From assembly GCA_964428185.1 (NCBI GenBank), contig CAYRXH010000085.1:1-10371 (forward strand): DNA of 10,371 bases, written 5' to 3'. A program made the position numbers and the translations under genes. Below are positions 1 to 6,800 of the stretch, in pieces (the first letter of the stretch is position 1; each line of letters begins with the position of its first letter). The notes under the pieces are model-generated. The model did no database searches and was not told where the DNA came from. It saw only the letters and a list, made by a program, of their open reading frames with translations. The stretch comes from CAYMAZ01 sp964428185. GTDB taxonomy: Bacteria > Bacteroidota > Bacteroidia > Bacteroidales > DTU049.

Positions 1-48
1 AAAAGCAGCCTTTTCGGAGGCATTACAATCATTGATGTGTTTTTTCAT
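1..48 (-). CDS. 5' end of an unidentified leftward gene (partial, runs off the window)
   Basis: Read on the minus strand, an ATG at 48-46 opens a frame that stays open to the window edge and gives MKKHINDCNASEKAAF. Support comes mainly from position: a TATATTTG element (76-83), matching the Bacteroidota -7 consensus, lies 27 bases upstream in the right orientation, and the two lysine codons after ATG are typical of starts in this phylum. Sixteen residues are too few to name a family. The gene would be divergent from the HTH regulator that starts at 498. The frame has no in-frame stop just upstream of the ATG, so the start rests on the promoter position. Confidence 0.4.
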   Translation of the reverse strand, partial: MKKHINDCNASEKAAF

Positions 49-75
49 TGACCCGATTCTATTGAATTTGAAGCA

Positions 76-83
76 CAAATATA
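76..83 (-). promoter_or_regulatory. Bacteroidota-type -7 promoter element (TATATTTG)
   Basis: The minus strand reads TATATTTG, an exact match to TAnnTTTG, the -7 element used by the main sigma factor in Bacteroidota. It ends 27 bases before the candidate ATG at 48. No clear TTTG -33 element is found at the expected distance, so the assignment is provisional. Confidence 0.4.
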
Positions 84-107
84 CATGAACATTTTAATTT
101 ACATTCA

Positions 108-171
108 CCCCGTTAAATTGTCCTGTTAGAAAAAAAACAATCTAACAGGATAAATCATTTATTTAACGGGG
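108..171. repeat. Two-tier nested inverted repeat
   Basis: The outer arms CCCCGTTAAAT (108-118) and ATTTAACGGGG (161-171) are perfect 11-bp complements. Inside them, TCCTGTTAGA (121-130) and TCTAACAGGA (141-150) are perfect 10-bp complements around a 10-base A-rich loop. The tiers are separated by 2 bases on the left and 10 on the right, so a folded strand gives one long interrupted hairpin. It sits between divergent genes, where no terminator is expected, and neither strand has a canonical U-tract right after the outer arm. It could be an operator pair, a structured RNA, or a remnant of a miniature mobile element. The sequence does not decide between these. Confidence 0.8.
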
Positions 172-177
172 AATAAA

Positions 178-497
178 AAAAGTGGCAAGTAGTAAGTAGA
201 GAGTAGAGAGAAATTGCTGTTTCTCACCACTTGCTCTTCCCTGCTTTACTTTTTTTAGAGGATAATGTAATAAACATGATCAGCTTTTTCGAATTGAATG
301 TTGTTGTTTTCATAATATTTTTTTGGATTCATGCAACAAAATACTTCAGTGATCAGCCCAGAAAAAACGAACTTTTAAACTCAGGAAACTCATTCCTGCA
401 GCAAACAATTTTTTTTTATTCAAATAAAATCTCTGAGCAAGAAATTTTGAAATACTTGATGAAAACACTCTGGTTATTTGCAAAAAACACAAAAAAA
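178..497. other. AT-rich spacer upstream of the HTH regulator, no convincing gene
   Basis: This stretch holds a degenerate heptad repeat (187-210), a small hairpin (GAGAAA 208-213 with TTTCTC 220-225), another hairpin (CAGGAA 382-387 with TTCCTG 393-398), and many A and T runs. A frame in register with the regulator is open from 231, but its translation is dominated by Phe, Ile and Asn from T- and A-rich DNA and shows no domain. I treat it as non-coding. AAATTTTG at 442-449 is one mismatch from the -7 consensus and lies 48 bases before the regulator ATG, so it is the best, though weak, promoter candidate. Confidence 0.55.
187..210. repeat. Degenerate 7-bp tandem repeat (about 3.4 copies)
   Basis: The plus strand reads AAGTAGT, AAGTAGA, GAGTAGA, then GAG, each unit differing from the next by one base. 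It is short, purine-rich and intergenic. No function can be assigned. Confidence 0.6.
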
Positions 498-1514
498 ATG
501 TCACCACTCGATGCCATTCAAATTCAGATACAGTTTCTTGACAGGGTGAATGATCTGGTTCCGCGGGATACTTCACTCGTTCAGGAACTGGCAGACCTAT
601 TGAACATCAGCACTGACAGTGCCTACCGCAGAATGCGGGGTGAAACACAGTTGAGTTTTGATGAGACCATTCTGCTGTGTGACCATTATAAATATATCTT
701 TTGATGCCTTCTGCAAGAAAGAGACCGGACTTGTTACCTTCCGATATTCTGCCATAGAATCCAGGCCTGAAAGTTTTATGTCCTATCTGAGAAGCATCAG
801 TGATGCTTTGCTTGTCATTTCCAAAGCAAAGAATGCAAAGATCATCTATGCCTGCGGTGACATTCCTGTATTTCATCACTACAAATTTGGCTATATTGCA
901 TCATTTAAAATGTTTTACTGGTGCGTTCTATTATGAACATTCCAGAGATGGAAACGATGAGTTTCAAACTTGAGGCTATTGAACCCGAAATGAAAGGTAA
1001 TGCTCTGGAAATCATTCAGCTCTATTCTATTGTCCCTTCTGTTGAAATATGGACTGATACCACCATCCAAAGCACCCTAAAGCAGATCGACTATTACTGG
1101 GAAGCCGGAATGTTTGAAGCAGAGGCTGATGTCATTGCTGTTTGTGAATCTCTCAGGAATGTCATAATAGGCATTCAGAAAATGGCTGAAAATTCCAACA
1201 AATATGAAGGAGGAGCCATTCCCGCCGGTCTTTCTGAAAAGAATTGTGAGATGTATTTCAGCGACATTGAAATCACAAACAACTGCGTGCTGGTCAATCT
1301 TGACAAACTGAAAGCAGTCCATCTGGGTCATTTTTCATTTAACACCATGACCACAACTAACGAATCATATTGTAACAAAACTGACGAATGGCTCAATTCA
1401 CTCATCAAACGCTCAAGCCTGATCAGCGGCATTTCTGAAAAGCAACGTTTTCAATTTTTCAGAAAAACCTACAAACAAATTGATGAACTGATAGAGAAAA
1501 TTACCAAAAGCTAA
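498..1514 (+). pseudogene. Helix-turn-helix transcriptional regulator, broken by two compensating frameshifts
   Basis: Three consecutive frames together give one protein of about 338 residues. Frame 1 (498-692, starting MSPLDAIQ) holds a helix-turn-helix at about residues 24-60, with the LADLLNISTDSAYRRMRGE motif typical of DNA-binding regulators in Bacteroidota. It hits TGA at 702-704. The coherent reading continues one base out of register from about 694 (ISFDAFCKKE) to about 921 and hits TGA at 934-936. It then resumes in the original register from 921-924 (RSIMNIPEM) to the TAA at 1512-1514. The last part is a helical region with no recognised domain, possibly for sensing or oligomerisation. 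The ATG at 498 was chosen because coding-like sequence begins there; no Shine-Dalgarno is seen or expected. Either the gene is inactivated or the sequence has two single-base errors. The family name beyond HTH regulator is not certain. Confidence 0.75.
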
Positions 1515-1648
1515 TCTCACATCTATTTATCTCTATTCTACTAATTAGGAATAAGCGAATTACTAATCTACCAATTTGCTAATTTCTAGTTACCAATCAC
1601 ATGCAATCTTCTCCCACAGGGAAGCCTTTGGCTTAATCTTCAAATCAA
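1515..1648. other. Convergent spacer with quasi-repeats and a small hairpin
   Basis: The regulator and dsbD genes converge here. The first half is built from repeated short words (CTAAT at 1511, 1541, 1563 and 1579; ACCAAT at 1570 and 1592), like other low-complexity Bacteroidota spacers. Near the dsbD end, AAGCC (1622-1626) and GGCTT (1630-1634) can form a 5-bp hairpin with a 3-base loop. Neither strand has a U-tract after it, so a terminator function is possible but not shown. Confidence 0.4.
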
Positions 1649-3700
1649 TTATTCCCCCTTTCTCTTTTGATATTCATCAATTCCCTTTTTAAGAAATTCT
1701 GAAAATTCGTCAGCATCGAATGTGGTTCCCATTGGTTCAGTCAGATTATTTCCTTCATTATCAATCAGCACATAATATGGCATAGCGTTGGATCCGTATT
1801 TTGTAGCCTGAAAGTCGCTCCATTTCTTTCCCCAGGTAGTAATTGTTTTTTCTTTTCCGCCAAAATTTGAAACATAGATTTTATCTTCTGGAAGATTATC
1901 CCTGTCATCTCTGTACAATGCAATCACCACGTACTGATCACGCAGGAATGGTAAAACATTGGGTTCACCAAACACCGATGCTTCCATTTTCTTGCAGTTT
2001 GTGCATGAATTGGCAGTAAAATCAAGAAATACAGGCTTCCCCTGTTTTTGTGCAAACACCATCCCTTCTTCATAGTCTAGAAATTTCACAATTCCAAATG
2101 CACCCTCTTTTGTTTTGTATCCCTGATATAGTGAAGCATCAACAGCAGGTCCGGAAGATATATTCATCAGATTAAATGTCTGTGTAGTAATCGGAGGCAT
2201 AAATCCGCTGACAGATTTAAGGGGTGCGCCCCATAATCCTGGTAGCAACATTGCAGCAGCTACAAAACTTGTCATTGCAAGGAAGAGACGACCGATTGTA
2301 ATATGTTTCACATCGCTGTCGTGATACATTTTGATTTTTCCGAGCAGATAGACTCCCATCAAGATAAAAATCACCATCCAGATAGCAATAAACAGTTCTC
2401 TGGGCAAAATACCCCAGCCTGCAACACCATCAGCGACAGCGAGAAATCTCAGAGAAAAAGCGAGCATGAGAAATGCAAGAACAACTTTGACAGAATTCAT
2501 CCAACCTCCGGATTTCGGCATTGACTTGAGCCAGGACGGGAAAATAACAAGTAATGAAAACGGCAGAGCCATAGCTATTGAAAATCCAAACATTCCCATC
2601 AGTGGAGAAATAAAATTACTGGAAGATGCTGCCTCAACAAGCAATGCTCCAAGAATAGGTCCTGTGCATGAGAAGGAGACCAATACAAGTGTAAGTGCCA
2701 TAAAGAAAACACCCAGCAAACCACCGCTTTTTTCAGTTTTTCTGTCCATGGCATTCACCCATTTGCTGGGTAAGGTTAGCTCGAAAGCACCAAAAAATGC
2801 CATTGCAAAAATGACAAGCAGAATAAAGAAGAACACGTTAAAGCCGGGGCTCGATGCAAGTCCCCCAAGTGCTTCGGGACCAAAAATAAGTGAAATTGTG
2901 AGACCCAGAGCAACATAAACAACTACAACTGATAATCCGTAAAAAAGAGCATCTCTGACAGCACCCCGTTTTGTCTGGGTTTTATTAATAAAGAAACTTA
3001 CAGTCATTGGAATGACAGGCCATACACATGGGGTCAGAAGAGCAAGAAACCCTGCTCCCAGTCCAAGCCAGAATATGAACCAAGCTGATCCTTTGGTGGC
3101 CGGGATTTGTTCATCAGCATTTGTTAGAACAGTTGCTGAGTCAGTCTGGGCAGTGTCAGCAGGTGCTTCCACTTTAGCAACAGTGTCATCAGCGATTGTA
3201 TCAGCAGTTCCGGCAATAAAAGCAGTTCCATCTATTGTAACGACCAGATTGTCCTCAAGTGGGATACAGGACTCATTGTTACAAACCATATATTCAATAT
3301 CAACATTGATATTAAATTTCTTTTCAGAAATAACTTTAACATTCTGATAAAATGTAACCGATTTTTTCCATTTCCCGATTTCCATTTCAAAAACATCATC
3401 GTAAACAAAAGTGGGTTTTGGATATGTGGTCATTGAACCTGATTTTTTATAATCTTTGGAAGGAGCAAAAAGAAACACTGTGGGCAGTGGACCTCCTGGA
3501 GGTACTTCAAGTGAATACAAGTCCCAACCCTCTTCAATTTTTGCCCTGAACACAATCTGGGCATTATTCCCATTGGTCTGCTTGACTTCATGTGACCATT
3601 TCACAGGATGCAGTTCCTGTGAAAACAGTGGATTAGACAATAAAACGCATGCCATACTGATGGCAAACGTGATGATACTTCGTGAAAAAATCATTTTCAT
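1649..3700 (-). CDS. dsbD: Thiol:disulfide interchange protein, DsbD family (three-domain, full length)
   Basis: DsbD moves electrons from cytoplasmic thioredoxin across the inner membrane to periplasmic reductases. All three modules are visible in the 683 residues. A signal peptide (1-27, ending LFSQ) precedes the periplasmic N-terminal domain with the pair C140/C145 (CNNESC). An Ala/Asp/Thr-rich linker covers about 164-203. About eight membrane segments follow (about 205-490), with the redox cysteines C225 in TPCVWPVIP and C345 in SCTGPILG. The C-terminal thioredoxin-like domain has C566/C569 (SCTNCKKME) and a cis-proline motif at M640-P641. All six expected cysteines are present, so it should be functional. 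In-frame ATGs lie at 3700 and 3694; the first gives the full signal peptide. It lies 103 bases after PorU2 on the same strand and has its own promoter element. The natural clients are cytochrome c maturation factors or other periplasmic thiol proteins; a link to the T9SS neighbours is speculation. Confidence 0.93.
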   Translation of the reverse strand: MKMIFSRSIITFAISMACVLLSNPLFSQELHPVKWSHEVKQTNGNNAQIVFRAKIEEGWDLYSLEVPPGGPLPTVFLFAPSKDYKKSGSMTTYPKPTFVYDDVFEMEIGKWKKSVTFYQNVKVISEKKFNINVDIEYMVCNNESCIPLEDNLVVTIDGTAFIAGTADTIADDTVAKVEAPADTAQTDSATVLTNADEQIPATKGSAWFIFWLGLGAGFLALLTPCVWPVIPMTVSFFINKTQTKRGAVRDALFYGLSVVVVYVALGLTISLIFGPEALGGLASSPGFNVFFFILLVIFAMAFFGAFELTLPSKWVNAMDRKTEKSGGLLGVFFMALTLVLVSFSCTGPILGALLVEAASSSNFISPLMGMFGFSIAMALPFSLLVIFPSWLKSMPKSGGWMNSVKVVLAFLMLAFSLRFLAVADGVAGWGILPRELFIAIWMVIFILMGVYLLGKIKMYHDSDVKHITIGRLFLAMTSFVAAAMLLPGLWGAPLKSVSGFMPPITTQTFNLMNISSGPAVDASLYQGYKTKEGAFGIVKFLDYEEGMVFAQKQGKPVFLDFTANSCTNCKKMEASVFGEPNVLPFLRDQYVVIALYRDDRDNLPEDKIYVSNFGGKEKTITTWGKKWSDFQATKYGSNAMPYYVLIDNEGNNLTEPMGTTFDADEFSEFLKKGIDEYQKRKGE

Positions 3701-3730
3701 AGAGTTATGTATTTAAAAATTTCAACTGCA

Positions 3731-3738
3731 CAAAATTA
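3731..3738 (-). promoter_or_regulatory. -7 promoter element of dsbD (TAATTTTG)
   Basis: The minus strand reads TAATTTTG, an exact match to TAnnTTTG, 30 bases before the dsbD ATG. No convincing TTTG -33 element is present at the usual distance. An inverted repeat (3755-3772) occupies that region instead. This suggests dsbD can be transcribed independently of the upstream porV/porU2 genes. Confidence 0.5.
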
Positions 3739-3754
3739 CATCTTTTTTTCTCTG

Positions 3755-3772
3755 AACTTTCTGCGGAAAGTT
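3755..3772. repeat. Short perfect inverted repeat between porU2 and dsbD
   Basis: AACTTTC (3755-3761) and GAAAGTT (3766-3772) are perfect 7-bp complements around the 4-base loop TGCG. Read on the minus strand it follows the porU2 stop by 31 bases. It is followed by an A-run, not a T-run, so it is not a standard intrinsic terminator for porU2. It lies just upstream of the dsbD -7 element, where a regulator could bind. It may also stabilise the 3' end of the porU2 message. Confidence 0.5.
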
Positions 3773-3803
3773 GTTCAATTATACCATTTTCAGAATACCG
3801 TGA

Positions 3804-6800
3804 CTACCTGATCAACACCATTTTCCCAAACTCTCTGGTAAAATACTGTGATGCTTCAGTGGGGTTCAGTTCAATATCTTGTCCGTTAATTTTTGTAACA
3901 ACCCTGTAAAGATACACACCGTTGGCCAGCTGATCACCAAACTGATCTCTTCCATCCCATGCATACTGTGTGATATTTCTTCCTATGTGTATGGGTCCCA
4001 GTTCTGAACCATCAATTTCGCGCACCACAATTCCTGTAATTGTCATAATCTGAATCTTAAAATAATCAGGAATCACTGAACCTGTAAGGGTGAATACAAA
4101 ATGAGTTCTGGTTGAAAAGGGATTGGGCCAGTTCATCACTTCAGTAATTGTAGATTTATTAATTACTCTGAAATTGATGATAAAATCAATATCTCCGGAT
4201 TCATTTTGTGAAACATCAGTAGCCTGCACACGCAACTGATACTCTCCGTCAACGGGAAAAACAGCCGGATATTCTATTCTGGCAACATTATTTGAAGACG
4301 ATGAAGAAGGATAGAAATACATCTGATCCTGTCCGTTTGATCTGAAATAAATGCGTTCCAGATCACTATCGGGTTTCCGAATAAACACTTTAAATGCAGA
4401 CGTATCATTGAGCAACAAATATCTGTTTTCATCTTTGAGCATAACCTGAATATTTGGTCTTGCACTGACAATATCTCCGTCAAGAATTCTGACACCATCA
4501 AATGTAACATCCAGAATAGGGTTGATGATGTCCTTTCCCACATAAAACGGAAGCTGAGCAATATTGTTGAAATGATGTAATTCCAATTGATCATACTGTT
4601 GTGTCAAGATGTTCACCGGATTAAACTCTATCCACAGGCTGTTCATTCCCGCCAGACCGGCTGTGGAAAATGATATGGAATCAATAATAATGTCACCGGA
4701 AGGATGAAACTTCAATAATTTATTGGTAAGCAGTGGAATAATCTGGTTGCTCTTATCAAGAACCCAATAATCTACCATCAGACTGTCAGGAAAGTCATAA
4801 ATGCTGATATTCTTTGTTGCAACCCCAAATTTAACATACTCTCCTTGCTGAACGGTATCATTATGGAAACTGAAATAAATATTAGGACTGATTGCGGTTT
4901 CTGGTATTCCTTCATAAAGAACATGCCATCTAATCAGCTGGCTTGGAGTAAGCAAAGTATCATCAGTTGTAACAAGCATGAGCTGCAAGTAGGGATACTG
5001 TGCAGCATCAATCCTCTGCTGAAGATTCAGAATATCCAGAGAGTCATGAACAGGAGGAAGTGGACCAATCAGTGTATCATATTCGCCACCCTGCGTTTTT
5101 CCCAAAACATACAAACGTGTTGTATCAGTCCATAATCCTGATTCGGAAGACTCTATTCTCCAGTGTAGAGATCCCCATTCTGAAGCTGGACCAATCAAGG
5201 TGCTTGTAATTATTCCTGAACTAAAATTTGTGGGCAGATAATAATCCTCTTTGATAACAGAGGTCAGTTGTAAACCTATACTCTCCTGTGCTGTTCCCGG
5301 AGGATCGCCTTTTTTTCCGAATATCATATAAGGCTTGTTATTTTCAATCGTTCTGATATAACCGCTGCCAATTGATTCAAATGCCTGATATAATTCTTCC
5401 GGATAGTTCTCAGCGTTGTGATTTCTGTGACTAATAGCCAGAACATAATGCCCATCTGGAACCGTATCCAACAGACCAACCATTCGGTGGTGCCAGTCTG
5501 CCTGTTGGGCCGAATCCTGCAGGTATGTGAAATAATCAAAATCAAACCAGTCATAATTTCTGCAATGTAAATTGCCATAGGGGCCATAACCAGTTCCATC
5601 ATAGGTACTCACCCAGGGTTCAATTGTAAGAGTATCAAACACTGCAAACTTCATCCCATGTCCGTTATAGTTTGTACATGACCAGTTCCCCTTAAGAATG
5701 CCATTCACTTTGTACCATTCATCAGTATATTGAAATGTGGGGTTGAGAATATAATCAAAATACCCGGTTTGTGCTGATATCCAAACACTTGCAGTATCAA
5801 AAGTAAAGTTTCGTGTAGGTCGGTTGTAAGATATTCGTGTAAAATCATCCTTTTTAAACTGGAAAAAGTGAGCCTGTCCCCATCCTCTTTTTCCGGCAAT
5901 AAACTGAAAGGAACTTTCACGCCAGTTATCAGTACCAGAAAGAGATGTTCTCCAGAAATACACAGTACTGTCAGGCATTGTTGTCATTGCAAAAGGAAGA
6001 TTCCACTGTATGATCCCACCAGATTGAGTGACCTGACCGCTTTGTTTAAAAGGACTGTCAAATGTGTCAGTAGTATCAATTTCAAAGACATATGTCTCAG
6101 AAGAAGCCAAGGGATTACCTGTTGAAGCAATCAGTGTAACATCAATTTCGGGGATGACAGCAAATTCGTATGGATATACTGGAATAATATCAGATGATGT
6201 AATCACAATCTGGGTGCTTGCCGAATTGTTGGTTTCAACCCACTCATCAATATTAAAATATGCATCTAATGTAGCTGTAAATGTATTTACACCAACTCCT
6301 TTTGATAGTTCAATGGGCAATCTGAATGTAACAGTATCAGTATAATATGTTGCAGGGATTAACTGTGAATACGTTTCACTGGTATTATTTGCAAAAACCC
6401 GGGTCAGTTCAACAGTAAAATTTCCATTTACAGCCTTTCCCAGATTTTTTGAAATTATTTTCACTTCAAAAGTGTCAATTTCAGTGTTAATATATGGGGG
6501 GTCAAACAAAATGGCAGGAGGTGTCAACACATAATCAGGAAGTTCATGCGAATTAATGACAAGTACGGGATCACCATGAAGAGCCATTGAATAGCTTATT
6601 TCCCTGATAAATTCATTCCCAGGAGATTCTATTCTGGCAATTGCTCTCTGCATTGTGGAGCCAATAGATTTTCCATAGTTGGAAAAAGCAATACCCCCGT
6701 TCAAGTGTGTGGAATAAAGATGCAGATATGGTGCAAGTGCATTTGTAATTGACCCCAGATATGCTATTGCCCCTTTGTTCTCTATGAGTACGAAAGTTTC

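Noticed and set aside
187..210. CRISPR-like or phase-variable repeat
   Set aside because: The units are only 7 bases, degenerate, without spacers, and not inside a gene or a promoter core.
382..417. Hairpin CAGGAA/TTCCTG followed by a T-run, as an intrinsic terminator
   Set aside because: The T-run starts about 10 bases after the stem, the stem is only 6 bp, and no rightward gene ends just before it.
231..497. In-frame upstream extension of the HTH regulator
   Set aside because: The translation is dominated by Phe, Ile and Asn from A/T runs, has no domain, and coding-like sequence begins only at the ATG at 498.
2466..3347. Plus-strand open frames of 111 and 150 codons opposite dsbD
   Set aside because: They lie antisense within a clearly conserved dsbD gene, have no domain features, and their composition mirrors the opposite strand.
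4274..6345. Several 70-106 codon open frames on both strands inside porU2
   Set aside because: All overlap the continuous 1698-codon porU2 frame and show no signal peptide, domain or start context of their own.
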